Assembly: GCF_001650405.1 (NCBI RefSeq)
Contig: NZ_LWCU01000018.1
Location: 1-55,753, forward strand
Source of the DNA: Microbacterium sp. H83
GTDB taxonomy: Bacteria > Actinomycetota > Actinomycetes > Actinomycetales > Microbacteriaceae
Direction of reading: 5' to 3'
Length of the DNA: 55,753 nt
This document shows positions 10,522-18,854 of the stretch, in pieces (the stretch's first letter is position 1; each line of letters begins with the position of its first letter). The translations under genes were made by a program, and so were the position numbers. A model generated the notes under the pieces. It did no database searches and was not told the DNA's origin. It was given only the letters and a program-made list of their open reading frames with translations.

Positions 10522-11333
10522 GCGCATCGACCTTCGACCCCTACGCGTCCGTCGTCGCGACCTCGCCGCGCCAGTTCCTCTACGCCCTCAACCCGCTGGC
10601 CAAGGTCGCGGCCGTGGCCCCTGCGATGCTGACGCTGATCTTCGTGCGCGACCTCGCCACGCCCGCGGTGTTCCTGGCGCTCGCACTGCTCACCCTCATG
10701 GTCGGGGCGCGCATGACCGCCCGCACCGTCGGGCTCCTGTGCGGCGCCCTGCCCCTCGGCATCCTCGCCGTCGGCATCGGATTCTCTCTGTGGGTCGATG
10801 CCGAACTCGTCGCCGACACCCCCGCCGTCGTGCAGCTCGGCGACTGGACGCTGCGAGAGGGCGCCCTCGTCATCGGCTTCGCCACTGCCCTCCGCCTCGG
10901 CGCGATCGTGGCTCTCGCCCTCATCGGCGGCCTCACCACGACCGGCCCCGATCTCGTCCGCGCCGGCGTGCAGCAGCTCCGCGTGCCGTACCGCGTCGGG
11001 TACACCGCGCTGGCCGCGTTCCGGTTCGTGCCGCGCTTCGGACACGAGCTGTCGGTGATCAGGGCCGCCCACCGAGTGCGCGGGCACCACGGCGGCAGCG
11101 GGCCGTTCGCCCGCGTCGCCCGAGCGTGGGGCTACATCGTGCCGCTGCTCGCCGGGGCGATCCGCCATGCCGAGCGCGTCGCCCTCGCGATGGACTCCCG
11201 CGCCTTCGGCGCCCACCCGACGCGCACCGAGCGTCACCTGGTGCCGTTCCGTGTGCGCGACACCGTCTTCATCGTCGTCGGGATCGCCGCATCCGCCGCG
11301 ATCCTCGTCCTCCTCCACCCCTGGCAGCTCTGA
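10518..11333 (+). CDS. ECF transporter transmembrane T component
   Basis: A 271-aa membrane protein of the EcfT/CbiQ family, which links S components to the ATPases. About five or six transmembrane segments are visible (for example VAAVAPAMLTLIFV, LLCGALPLGILAVGIGF). The two cytoplasmic coupling helices carry the family's Arg-containing motifs at AAHRVRGHH and AMDSRAFGAH, in the positions of the usual A-R-G signatures. It overlaps the ATPase gene by 4 bp and is followed 10 bp later by the siderophore-interacting protein gene. One T component is present for two candidate S proteins. Confidence 0.88.
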   Translation: MSASTFDPYASVVATSPRQFLYALNPLAKVAAVAPAMLTLIFVRDLATPAVFLALALLTLMVGARMTARTVGLLCGALPLGILAVGIGFSLWVDAELVADTPAVVQLGDWTLREGALVIGFATALRLGAIVALALIGGLTTTGPDLVRAGVQQLRVPYRVGYTALAAFRFVPRFGHELSVIRAAHRVRGHHGGSGPFARVARAWGYIVPLLAGAIRHAERVALAMDSRAFGAHPTRTERHLVPFRVRDTVFIVVGIAASAAILVLLHPWQL

Positions 11334-11343
11334 AAGGCGCCCC

Positions 11344-12219
11344 ATGGCATTCAGCAAGTTGGTCAAGCCCGAATCGTCGGAACTCCTCCACCTCAGCGTG
11401 CTGCGGACCGAGCGCCTCGCCCCGCACTGGATCAGGGTCACCCTGGGCGGAGGCGAGATCGAGAGGTTCCGCCCCCTGGGCTTCGACCAGTGGTTCCGTC
11501 TCTTCCTCCCCATCGGCGGCGACGCCGGGCTCGACCGCGTGCCCGCCAAGGCCAACCGGATGTTCGGGTACCTCAAGTTCCTGCGCATCCCCGACGGCGA
11601 GCGCCCGGTCATGCGCAACTACAGCGTCCGTGCGTATCGGGCGGCGACAGCGGACGCCGGTGCGGAGATCGACGTCGACTTCGTGCTGCACGGCTCGGCG
11701 GCGGAGGGCACGGCCGGTCCGGCGTCGCGCTGGGCGGAGACCTGCACCCCCGGCGAGCACGTGCTGATCATCGACGAGGGGCTCACGTTCAACCCGCAGC
11801 GAGGCGTCGACCGGGTCGTGCTGATCGGCGATGAGACGGCGCTGCCGGCGATCGCGTCCATCTGCGCCTCGCTGCCGGAGACCGCGACGGGCACGGCCAT
11901 CATCGAGGTCCCGTCCGAGAAGGACGCGCTCGAGTTCCCGCATCCTGCCGGCGTCGAGGTGGTCTGGAACGTGCGGCCGCACGAGTTCCCGCCCGGCTCG
12001 CTCGCTCTCGCACGGCTTCGCGACCTGGCCCTGCCCGACGAGCCCTTCCACGCGTACGCCGCCGGCGAGCAGTCGCTGGCATCCGGCGCCCGCAAGCTCC
12101 TCGTCGGCGAGCGCGGGGTCTCGAAGGATGCCGTGAGCTTCTGCGGCTACTGGAAGATCGGCGCCGCCTCCCCTGCCTCCAAGGCCGCGCGCGAGGTCGC
12201 CGCGGAGCCGCTCGCATGA
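11344..12219 (+). CDS. Siderophore-interacting protein (FAD/NAD(P)H ferric-chelate reductase)
   Basis: A 291-aa cytoplasmic flavoprotein of the SIP family (ViuB/YqjH-like). The FAD-binding beta-barrel contains the R-x-Y-S/T-x-R motif as RNYSVR. The nucleotide-binding half has VVLIGDETALPAIASI, typical of this family. The C-terminus has the SIP signature AGEQSLASGARKLLV and FCGYWKIG. These enzymes reduce ferric siderophores inside the cell to release Fe2+. AAAGG precedes the ATG. The gene sits inside the ECF operon, between the T component and the second S-like gene, and overlaps the latter by 4 bp. That strongly suggests that the transported substrate is an iron chelate. Confidence 0.92.
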   Translation: MAFSKLVKPESSELLHLSVLRTERLAPHWIRVTLGGGEIERFRPLGFDQWFRLFLPIGGDAGLDRVPAKANRMFGYLKFLRIPDGERPVMRNYSVRAYRAATADAGAEIDVDFVLHGSAAEGTAGPASRWAETCTPGEHVLIIDEGLTFNPQRGVDRVVLIGDETALPAIASICASLPETATGTAIIEVPSEKDALEFPHPAGVEVVWNVRPHEFPPGSLALARLRDLALPDEPFHAYAAGEQSLASGARKLLVGERGVSKDAVSFCGYWKIGAASPASKAAREVAAEPLA

Positions 12220-13673
12220 GCGGGACGGATGCCGTCGGCGGAGTGAACCCCTACGCGGATGCCGGTGGTGCCGGTGCCGGTGCCGGTGCCGGTGCCGGGT
12301 CAGTTCCGCATCTTCCGCCCCGCGCGGGGTCGGAAACGCATCGGGATCCGGCATCCGAGGTGCGAGATCGACCCCGCACCGCAGGCGCACAAGGTCGCGC
12401 CCGGTTCCCGACCGCCATCCTGCTCACGTGCGCCGCCCTCGGCGTGGCAGGCGGTGCTCTGCTCGCGCCCGCCAACTGGATCTCGACGATCCTGTTCCCC
12501 GGACTCCCCTTCGTGAGCGTCGGCCTGGCCGGCCTGTGGCTGCTGCCGTCGGTGATCGCTCTGCGGCTCCTGCGCCGCCCGCTCGTCGGACTCCTCGTCG
12601 GCCTTCTCGCCGGACTCGTGATCGTCCCGTTCTCCGGATACGGCTTCGGGAGCGTCGCGACGAACCTGTGGTGGGCGGCCTTCACCGAGCTGCCGTTCCT
12701 GTTCGTGCTCTGGCGCTACTGGGGGACCTGGTTGCACTACCTCGGCGCCGTGGTCGTCGGCGTCGTCTATCCGATCCTCGCCTGGGCGTCGTTCGACCTC
12801 GGCAGCTTCGACGTCGACCTGCAGATGGTGTTCTTCGCCGTGACCCTCGCGAGCTGCATCGGCGGCACCGCTCTCGGCATCCTCATCGCCGACCGGCTGC
12901 GCACCGCCGGGGTCGGAGCTCGCCTGCCGCGCGGACGGCCTCGTTCCCCATCCAGCCGCACTCCTCCCGACCCGGGCACAGCGTCGGACGTCCGGCCCGA
13001 CACTCCTCCCGACACGGGGCACAACTTCGGGCCTCCCGCCCGACACGCCTCCCGACACCGGGCACAGCTTCGGCCATCCGGCCCGTCGGGCTCCTCCCGA
13101 CCCCGGGCACAACTTCGGACGTCCCGCCCGACACGCCGCGCTCAGAGGGCGGATGCCGGCGTGCCCCGCCCCGACGTCCGAAACTGTGCCCGACGGGCGT
13201 CATCGGACGAGCACGTCGAACACGGAGAAGGGCCCCGGGTGCCGGCATCCGGAGCCCTCCCATCCGTCGGGCTCCTCCCGACCGGGGCACAACTTCGGAC
13301 CTCCCGCCCGACACGCCGCGCTCAGAGGGCGGATGCCGGCGTGCCCCGCCCCGACGTCCGAAACTGTGCACGACGGGCACCGTCGGACGAGCACGTCGAA
13401 CACAGAGAAGGGCCGCGGGTGCCGTCATCCGAGACCCTTCCATCCGTCGGGCTCCTCCCGACCCGGGCACAACTTCGGACGTCCCGCCCGACACGCCGTG
13501 CTCAGAGGGCGGATGCCGGCGTGCCGCGCCCCGACGTCCGAAACTGTGCACGACGGGCATTGGACGAGCACGTCGAACACGGAGAAGGGCCCCGGATGCC
13601 GTCATCCGGGGCCCTTCCACTCGTCGTCGTCAGCGCTTGCCGGCGATCTGCCGACCCACGATCTCACGCATGA
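12216..13673 (+). CDS. Second ECF S-component-like protein with repeat-derived C-terminal extension
   Basis: The open frame is 485 aa, but only residues about 65-240 look like a folded membrane protein: five or six hydrophobic segments resembling the S-like protein at 8221 (LRRPLVGLLVGLLAG; FTELPFLF; YWGTWLHYLGAVVVG). The first 64 residues are low complexity, with a Gly-Ala run encoded by five GGTGCC repeats. From about residue 245 the frame enters the intergenic repeat array and continues for about 240 residues of Arg/Pro-rich repeated sequence, finally overlapping the convergent acyl-CoA dehydrogenase gene by 44 bp. The tail is probably not a selected protein domain; the original stop has apparently been lost to repeat expansion. 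It overlaps the reductase gene by 4 bp and is the last gene of the iron-boxed operon. Confidence 0.65.
   Translation: MSGTDAVGGVNPYADAGGAGAGAGAGAGSVPHLPPRAGSETHRDPASEVRDRPRTAGAQGRARFPTAILLTCAALGVAGGALLAPANWISTILFPGLPFVSVGLAGLWLLPSVIALRLLRRPLVGLLVGLLAGLVIVPFSGYGFGSVATNLWWAAFTELPFLFVLWRYWGTWLHYLGAVVVGVVYPILAWASFDLGSFDVDLQMVFFAVTLASCIGGTALGILIADRLRTAGVGARLPRGRPRSPSSRTPPDPGTASDVRPDTPPDTGHNFGPPARHASRHRAQLRPSGPSGSSRPRAQLRTSRPTRRAQRADAGVPRPDVRNCARRASSDEHVEHGEGPRVPASGALPSVGLLPTGAQLRTSRPTRRAQRADAGVPRPDVRNCARRAPSDEHVEHREGPRVPSSETLPSVGLLPTRAQLRTSRPTRRAQRADAGVPRPDVRNCARRALDEHVEHGEGPRMPSSGALPLVVVSACRRSADPRSHA
12267..12296 (+). repeat. GGTGCC hexanucleotide microsatellite (5 copies) in coding sequence
   Basis: Five exact tandem copies of GGTGCC encode a Gly-Ala run in the N-terminus of the second S-like protein. 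Slippage would change length in steps of two residues without shifting the frame. Confidence 0.9.
12974..13617. repeat. Tandem array: three 180-bp units plus three degenerate short copies
   Basis: From about 13084 the sequence repeats with a period of 180 bp three times; the motif GGGCACAACTTCGGAC recurs at 13105, 13285 and 13465. Each unit holds (a) a palindrome whose left arm is GGGCACAACTTCGGA and right arm TCCGAAACTGTGC (right arms at 13177, 13357, 13537), and (b) a terminator-like hairpin with AAGGGCC arms. Upstream, shorter degenerate copies of the left arm occur at 12974, 13017 and 13060 with about 43-bp spacing. The units differ by only a few bases, so amplification is recent. The array lies inside the open frame of the preceding ECF gene. 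Confidence 0.92.
13584..13617. terminator. Perfect 15-bp stem hairpin between convergent genes
   Basis: GAAGGGCCCCGGATG, a 4-nt loop, then CATCCGGGGCCCTTC. It lies 13 bp beyond the stop of the minus-strand acyl-CoA dehydrogenase gene and would end its transcript. No strong U-run follows, as is common in high-GC actinobacteria. Units 1 and 2 of the 180-bp array contain imperfect copies of this hairpin, so the array probably arose by duplication outward from this site. Confidence 0.7.
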
Positions 13674-14793
13674 TCTCGTTCGTGCCGCCGTAGATGCGGT
13701 GCACGCGGGCGTCCAGGAACGCTCGCGCGATGGGGTACTCGGTGATGTAGCCGTATCCGCCGTGCAGCTGAACGCCCGCGTCGAGCACCTCCCACTCGCG
13801 CTCCGTCGCCCAGAGCTTCACCTTCGCCGCCTCCTCGGCCGACAGCGCGCCCTTGGAGTAGGCGAGCAGCGCACGGTCGATGTACGCCCACAGCGCGTCG
13901 ACCGTGGTCGCCATGTCGGCGATCTGGAACCGGGAGTTCTGGAAGTCGATGATCCGCTCGCCGAAGGCCTCGCGGTCCTTGGTGTAGGCGACGGTCCAGT
14001 CGAGCGCGGCCTGCGCGGCCGCGGCGCCCGCGACGCCGATCGACAGCCGCTCGAGCGGGAGGTTCATCATCAGCTGCACGAAGCCCTTGCCCTCGACGCC
14101 GCCGATGAGGTTCTCGTCGGGCACGAAGACGTCGCTGAAGGACAGCTCGGCCGTGTCATGGCCCTGGAAGCCCATCTTGTGCAGCTTCTTCCCGTGGTCG
14201 AAGCCCTCTATGCCGTTCTCGATCAGGACGAGGCTGAACGCGTCGGGGCGGTTGCCCTCACCGGTCTTCACGAAGGTCACGACGAGATCGGCGGTCGCTC
14301 CGGACGAGATGAAGGTCTTCGCGCCGTTGACGATGTATCCGCCCTCGGTCTTCCGCGCCGTGGTCTTGATGCCGCGGAGGTCGGATCCGGCGCCGGGCTC
14401 GGTCATCGCGAGCGCGCCGACCACCTCGCCCGTCGCCATGCGCGGCAGCCACTTCTCCTTCTGCTCCTGGGTGCCCATGTGCACAAGGTAGGGCACGGCG
14501 AGGTCGTCCTGGATGCCGAAGGCACCGGCGAGCGAGCCCGCGCCGGCCGCGATGACCTCTTCGTTCACCACAGCGCGGAACCGGTAGTCCTGGAGCATGC
14601 CGGCGCCGCCGAACTCCTCGGGCACGGAGAGTCCGATGATCCCGGCCTCGCCGGCGGCGAGCATGGTCGCGCGGTCGACCTCGCCGTCCGCATCCCACTT
14701 CTCGATCGCCTCGTGCGTGACGTGGCGCTTGACGAAATCCTTGACGAGGTCGCGGAATGCCTCGTGATCCTCTTCGTAGATGTCGCGTTCCAT
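13630..14793 (-). CDS. Acyl-CoA dehydrogenase (long-chain-like)
   Basis: A 387-aa FAD enzyme that forms trans-2-enoyl-CoA in fatty acid beta-oxidation. It shows family signatures ALAMTEPGAGSDLRGIKT (FAD/substrate loop) and, near the end, LHGGYGYITEYPIARAFLDA and IYGGTNEIMREI. The C-terminal motif has Gly where short/medium-chain enzymes carry the catalytic Glu (YEGT). As in long-chain and isovaleryl types, the base is then probably the Glu in NLPLERLSI. GGGAGGAC precedes the ATG at 14793, which overrides the longer upstream frame. It stands alone and converges on the ECF locus. Confidence 0.93.
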   Translation of the reverse strand: MERDIYEEDHEAFRDLVKDFVKRHVTHEAIEKWDADGEVDRATMLAAGEAGIIGLSVPEEFGGAGMLQDYRFRAVVNEEVIAAGAGSLAGAFGIQDDLAVPYLVHMGTQEQKEKWLPRMATGEVVGALAMTEPGAGSDLRGIKTTARKTEGGYIVNGAKTFISSGATADLVVTFVKTGEGNRPDAFSLVLIENGIEGFDHGKKLHKMGFQGHDTAELSFSDVFVPDENLIGGVEGKGFVQLMMNLPLERLSIGVAGAAAAQAALDWTVAYTKDREAFGERIIDFQNSRFQIADMATTVDALWAYIDRALLAYSKGALSAEEAAKVKLWATEREWEVLDAGVQLHGGYGYITEYPIARAFLDARVHRIYGGTNEIMREIVGRQIAGKR

Positions 14794-14944
14794 GGCGTCC
14801 TCCCGAACGTGTCGTGCGTCGTTGCTCCGAGGATCATATGCCGGACCTCGGACGCCGCGACAGCGCGTTGTGAGAATGCGTCCCACTTCGCGTGACACCG
14901 GGTACCGCTGTTGTCGGATGCAGCCAGACCGCTCGCATCCGCGC

Positions 14945-15880
14945 TCAGTACGCGTAATCGGGCGCCGCCGGCAACCCGAAGAACTCCTCGAGCGTGTGGA
15001 AGCCGCCCTGGTGGTACGCGGCGGCGAGCTCGCGGCCGAGGTAGCGAAGATGCCAGGGTTCCGGCATGTAGCCCGTGATCCCCGCGCCGACCTGCTCGTA
15101 GCGGACGATGAACCCGTACTCCCAGGCGTTCTCCGCGACCCACGACGCCTGCCCCGTCGCGCCGAACGACTCGATAGCTCCGCACGATGCGTCACAGGCG
15201 ACGAGATCGACAGCGAGTCCGGTCTGGTGCTCGCTGTGGCCGGCCCTGGCGGACGCGGCATCCGCCTCCGCCTGGCCGTGGTTCCGCACGTGCGAGGCGT
15301 GCGTCGAGACCTGCAGGTCGTACGAGCGGTACCCGTTGTTCGCGCCGATGCGACCGGCGCCCTCGGTCGCCGCGGCCGCCGCGAGCTCGCCCACCGCGGA
15401 CGCGACGTCGGCCCGGGCCTGGCCCGAGCGGGTCGTCATCTGCAGCGGCAGGTCGGCGAGCGACGCGGGCGCGAAGGCGATCGGCTCGAGCGGTCGCGCC
15501 TTGTTCACCACCACCCACACGTGCGCGGGATCCGCCAGCGAGACGCACGGCGCATTGCCGGCCACGACCGCCGCGCGGAAGCTCTCGCCCCCGCCGAAAC
15601 CGGCGATGATCGCCGCGTCGTCGGCGATGGAGATGGCCTCGAGGACGCTCGGCTCGGAACACGGATCGGCGGCGGTGGTGGCACCCACCTGCACTGACGG
15701 GACCTCCTGCACGACGACGGGCTCCGGCATCTCCGACGCGCGCTGGGCGGAGGTCGCGACCGGCGCGCTCGCGATCGACAGCAGGATGCCGACGGCGGTC
15801 GCCGCGAGGCCGATCGGCAGAGCGGGTCCGCGGATCGGGGAGCGTGGGGCCGCATGCTGAGGCTGCGGCACGGAGGACAT
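14945..15880 (-). CDS. Secreted or membrane-anchored D-alanyl-D-alanine carboxypeptidase (VanY/M15B)
   Basis: A 311-aa cell-wall peptidase. An N-terminal hydrophobic segment (about 21-43) acts as signal or anchor. The C-terminal M15 domain has the zinc motif SEHQTGLAVD (His218, Asp225) and EPWHLRYLG (His277 as third ligand, Glu274 as catalytic base). It trims the terminal D-Ala of peptidoglycan stem peptides. The N-terminal half (about 70-140) is not recognisable. The start at 15880 follows GACAAT-N6-ATG, a variant of the leaderless spacing seen elsewhere in this window, and TTGAGG could also serve as a ribosome site. It is divergent from the radical SAM gene. The 151 bp between this gene and the acyl-CoA dehydrogenase show nothing notable. 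Confidence 0.9.
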   Translation of the reverse strand: MSSVPQPQHAAPRSPIRGPALPIGLAATAVGILLSIASAPVATSAQRASEMPEPVVVQEVPSVQVGATTAADPCSEPSVLEAISIADDAAIIAGFGGGESFRAAVVAGNAPCVSLADPAHVWVVVNKARPLEPIAFAPASLADLPLQMTTRSGQARADVASAVGELAAAAATEGAGRIGANNGYRSYDLQVSTHASHVRNHGQAEADAASARAGHSEHQTGLAVDLVACDASCGAIESFGATGQASWVAENAWEYGFIVRYEQVGAGITGYMPEPWHLRYLGRELAAAYHQGGFHTLEEFFGLPAAPDYAY

Positions 15881-15961
15881 GCCTCAATTGTCTCTTAACC
15901 CGATTAGAACAGATATGCGATTCCACTTGACGAAGATTCGCTCCTATGTTCGACTGGAGGC

Positions 15962-18082
15962 ATGCGGTGGCAAGGTCAGAAGCTCGGAGACGTCGACGAG
16001 GCGGCGCTGCCCGGACTCGAGAGCCGCGCTGGCGTGCTCCGCACAGTGACGACGCCCGATTTCGCCGGCATGACGTTCCACGAGATCCTGTCGAAGTCCG
16101 CTCTGAACCACGTCCCCGGCGCCTCGCGCATGCCGTTCGCGTGGACGATCAACCCGTACCGCGGGTGCAGCCATGCCTGCGTCTACTGCGTATCCCCCGA
16201 GACTCTGATCCTGTGCGCCGATGGGAGGCAGCGCCCGCTGGCGGACCTCGAGATCGGCGATCAGATCATCGGAACGGAGCGACAGGGGAGATACCGGCGC
16301 TACGTGCGAACGGAGATCCGGGCGAAGTGGTCGACGGTGAAGCCGGCCTACAGAGTCGCACTCGGCGACGGCACGGAGATCGTCGCCAGCGGAGATCACC
16401 GGTTCCTCTCCGACCGCGGGTGGAAGCATGTCGCCGACGCGGAGTCGGGACACCGGCCGCATCTGACCACCGCCAACCGGCTGATGGGTTTCGGGATCGG
16501 CCGCGCCGGCCGCGCCGTCGACATCTCCTCGCCGTCCTACCGCCGCGGGTATCTCGCGGGAATGATCCGCGGCGACGGCATGATCTTCCATGGCCGCTAC
16601 CCGAGCGAGCACCGTACTCGCGACATCCACATGTTCCGCCTCGCGCTCATCGACGACGAGGCGCTGTCACGCACGCGGTCCTTCCTCGAAGACGAGGGGA
16701 TATCCACACACTCTCGCCCTTTCGCCATGGCGACCGAGACGCGGAGCGCGGCCGATGCGATCCACACTGCGGTGAACCGCGATGTCGAGGCGATCGAGCA
16801 GATCGTCACGTCGCCTGAGAACCCCGATATCCACTGGGACGCGGGCTTCCTCGCCGGAATCTTCGATGCGGAGGGAAGCTCGTCACGCGGGGTCCTCCGC
16901 ATCTCGAACAAGAACGAGGAGATCATCTCCCTGATCGACCGATGCATGAGCACCTTCGACATCCCCCATGTGATCGAACCCCCGCGCGCGAACGGCGTCG
17001 TGACCGTGCGCGTCGTCGGCGGCCTCCCCAGCCGTCAACGCTTCTTCGCGATCACGGCCCCGGCCATCACTCGGAAGACGGACATCACGGGGACGGCGGT
17101 CAAGAGCGTCGCGGACCTCAGGGTCGTGAGCGTCGAGCCGCTCGGCGAAGACCGGGACATGCTGGACATCACGACAGGCACGGGCGACTTCATCGCCAAC
17201 GGAGTGATCAGCCACAACTGCTTCGCGCGCGGCACGCACGAATATCTCGACCTCGACGGGGGCTCCGACTTCGACTCCCAGATCGTCGTGAAGGTCAATG
17301 TCGTCGAGGTCCTCGAGAAGGAGCTGCGCCGCGGCAGCTGGCAGCACGAGACCGTCGCGCTCGGCACGAACACCGATCCGTACCAGCGCGCCGAGGGCCG
17401 CTACAAGCTCATGCCCGGCATCATCGAGACCCTCGCCGCCTCCGGGACGCCGATCTCGATCCTCACGAAGGGGACCTTGATCCGACGGGATATCCCTCTG
17501 CTCGTGAAGGCGGCTCAGCGGGTGCCGGTCGACGTGCAGATGTCCATCGCCATGTACGACGACGAACTGCAGAAGGCGATCGAGCCTGGCACGCCATCCA
17601 CGCAGGCACGGCTCGACACGGTTCGGGCGCTGACGGATGCCGGCTTCCGCGTCACCGTATTCCTGATGCCGATCATGCCCCACATGACCGACTCGGTCGA
17701 GGTGATCGATACGGCGCTGCGGCGCATCAAGGAGGCAGGAGCCTCGCGCGTGATCTACGGGGCGCTGCATCTGCGCGCCGGGGTGAAGCCGTGGTTCATG
17801 CAGTGGCTCGGCGAGTTCCGGCCAGACCTGCTGTCTTCGTACCGCGGTCTGTACCCGGGAGTGTCCGCCGAGGCGCCGAAGGGGTACCGGCAGTGGTTGG
17901 CCAAGCGCGCCCGTCCGCTGATCCGGCTCCACGGACTCGACGGACAGCACGAGGACGACTACCCGGTGCGCGGCACCTGGTCGGGCACGTCCTCGACCTC
18001 GCCGGCGCGCCCGAGCGGGATCGGACCGGTGCGAACGATCAGGCCGACCGCATCCGCCCCGGCACAGCCGATGCTCTTCTGA
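15962..18082 (+). CDS. Rv2578c-family radical SAM protein interrupted by an intein
   Basis: A 706-aa precursor made of a 362-aa radical SAM protein and a 344-aa intein. The spliced host would read NPYRGCSHACVY joined to CFARGTHEYLDLD. This is the C-x3-C-x2-C motif that binds the [4Fe-4S] cluster for S-adenosylmethionine cleavage. Other host signatures are ALGTNTDPYQRAEG and ISILTKGTLIRRD, as in the mycobacterial Rv2578c / SPL-like group, whose substrate is unknown to me. Start ATG 15962 gives MRWQGQ, matching the family's MRW opening, although GGAGG ends only one base before it. Ends about 70 bp before yaeQ. The mature protein needs intein splicing to restore the third cluster ligand on its own downstream chain. 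Confidence 0.93.
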   Translation: MRWQGQKLGDVDEAALPGLESRAGVLRTVTTPDFAGMTFHEILSKSALNHVPGASRMPFAWTINPYRGCSHACVYCVSPETLILCADGRQRPLADLEIGDQIIGTERQGRYRRYVRTEIRAKWSTVKPAYRVALGDGTEIVASGDHRFLSDRGWKHVADAESGHRPHLTTANRLMGFGIGRAGRAVDISSPSYRRGYLAGMIRGDGMIFHGRYPSEHRTRDIHMFRLALIDDEALSRTRSFLEDEGISTHSRPFAMATETRSAADAIHTAVNRDVEAIEQIVTSPENPDIHWDAGFLAGIFDAEGSSSRGVLRISNKNEEIISLIDRCMSTFDIPHVIEPPRANGVVTVRVVGGLPSRQRFFAITAPAITRKTDITGTAVKSVADLRVVSVEPLGEDRDMLDITTGTGDFIANGVISHNCFARGTHEYLDLDGGSDFDSQIVVKVNVVEVLEKELRRGSWQHETVALGTNTDPYQRAEGRYKLMPGIIETLAASGTPISILTKGTLIRRDIPLLVKAAQRVPVDVQMSIAMYDDELQKAIEPGTPSTQARLDTVRALTDAGFRVTVFLMPIMPHMTDSVEVIDTALRRIKEAGASRVIYGALHLRAGVKPWFMQWLGEFRPDLLSSYRGLYPGVSAEAPKGYRQWLAKRARPLIRLHGLDGQHEDDYPVRGTWSGTSSTSPARPSGIGPVRTIRPTASAPAQPMLF
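16187..17218 (+). mobile_element. Intein with LAGLIDADG homing endonuclease (344 aa, in frame)
   Basis: Precursor residues 76-419. The N-terminal splice block starts with Cys76 (CVSPETLILCADG). A block-B-like segment ends in ASGDHRFLS, with His in the usual place. The centre has the two LAGLIDADG motifs of a homing endonuclease: LAGMIRGDG (198-206) and LAGIFDAEG (297-305), both with acidic catalytic residues. The C-terminal blocks are DITTGTGDFIANG and VISHN, ending in Asn419 followed by Cys420 as the +1 nucleophile. All residues for protein splicing appear intact, and the endonuclease motifs are uninterrupted, so recent mobility is possible. By eye the segment is less extreme in third-position GC than the host; this was not computed. 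Confidence 0.95.
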
Positions 18083-18153
18083 GCTCGCCGCGTCGGGCGG
18101 GCGATGCACTGCGCGGCGTCGGCCGGGGTTGCCCGAGAGCCTAGGCTCGAAGC

Positions 18154-18693
18154 ATGGCGACCGGTTCCACCATGCACACCTTCGACGTCCAGCTCGCCGA
18201 CACCGATCGGGGCGTCTACGACGACTTCTCGCTGCGCGCGGCGCGGCATCCGTCAGAGACCGATGCGTACATGCTGACGCGCGTCCTCGCCTACGGACTC
18301 GAGTACGCCGAGGGGATCGCGTTCGGCGGTGGGATCTCGCAGACCGACGAGCCCGCCGTCCTCGTCCGCGACCTGACCGGCGCGATCACGGCGTGGATCG
18401 AGGTCGGAGCACCGGACGCCGAGCGCCTGCACTACGGCAGCCGACTGTCGGAGCGCACGGTCATCTACACCCACCGCGACCCCGCCAAGGTGATCGCGCC
18501 GTGGGCCGACAAGCGCATTCACCGCGCCGAGGACATCCGCGTCTTCAGCTTCGACCCCGGGTTCATCGACACCGCGGCCCCGCTCATCGAGCGCCGCAAC
18601 ACCATGACGATCACCGTCACCGAGGGCACGATGTACCTCGACCTCAACGGCACGAGTCTCACGACGACGATCCACGCGCACGAGCTCGGCTGA
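18154..18693 (+). CDS. yaeQ: YaeQ family protein
   Basis: A 179-aa protein of the YaeQ family (PD-(D/E)XK-like fold; biochemical role not settled). Visible family signatures are HTFDVQLADTDRGVYDDF near the start, RHPSETDAYMLTRVLAY, and WIEVGAPDAERLHYGSR, which carries the acidic residues of the nuclease-like core. The ATG lies 6 nt after TAGGCT, so a leaderless transcript is predicted. It stands between the radical SAM gene and the convergent DEAD-box helicase gene. Confidence 0.85.
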   Translation: MATGSTMHTFDVQLADTDRGVYDDFSLRAARHPSETDAYMLTRVLAYGLEYAEGIAFGGGISQTDEPAVLVRDLTGAITAWIEVGAPDAERLHYGSRLSERTVIYTHRDPAKVIAPWADKRIHRAEDIRVFSFDPGFIDTAAPLIERRNTMTITVTEGTMYLDLNGTSLTTTIHAHELG

Positions 18694-18854
18694 TCGGCGC
18701 GCCCGCGTAGCCGAGCCGCGTTGCCAGCTGCGATTGTGCCCCCGCACGCGAGACAGCGGCAGTCTGGGCGCGCGCGCTCTCGAGAGACGAGGCCCAGGGC
18801 CGGGACGAGTGCGGCGAGAACGAGACGCCGCCCGGAGTGAGACGATCCCGACGA

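Noticed and set aside
15905..15961. TTGACG/TATGTT promoter for the radical SAM gene
   Set aside because: The spacing is only 12 bp, too short for a standard sigma-A promoter. A promoter must exist in this region but cannot be fixed by eye.
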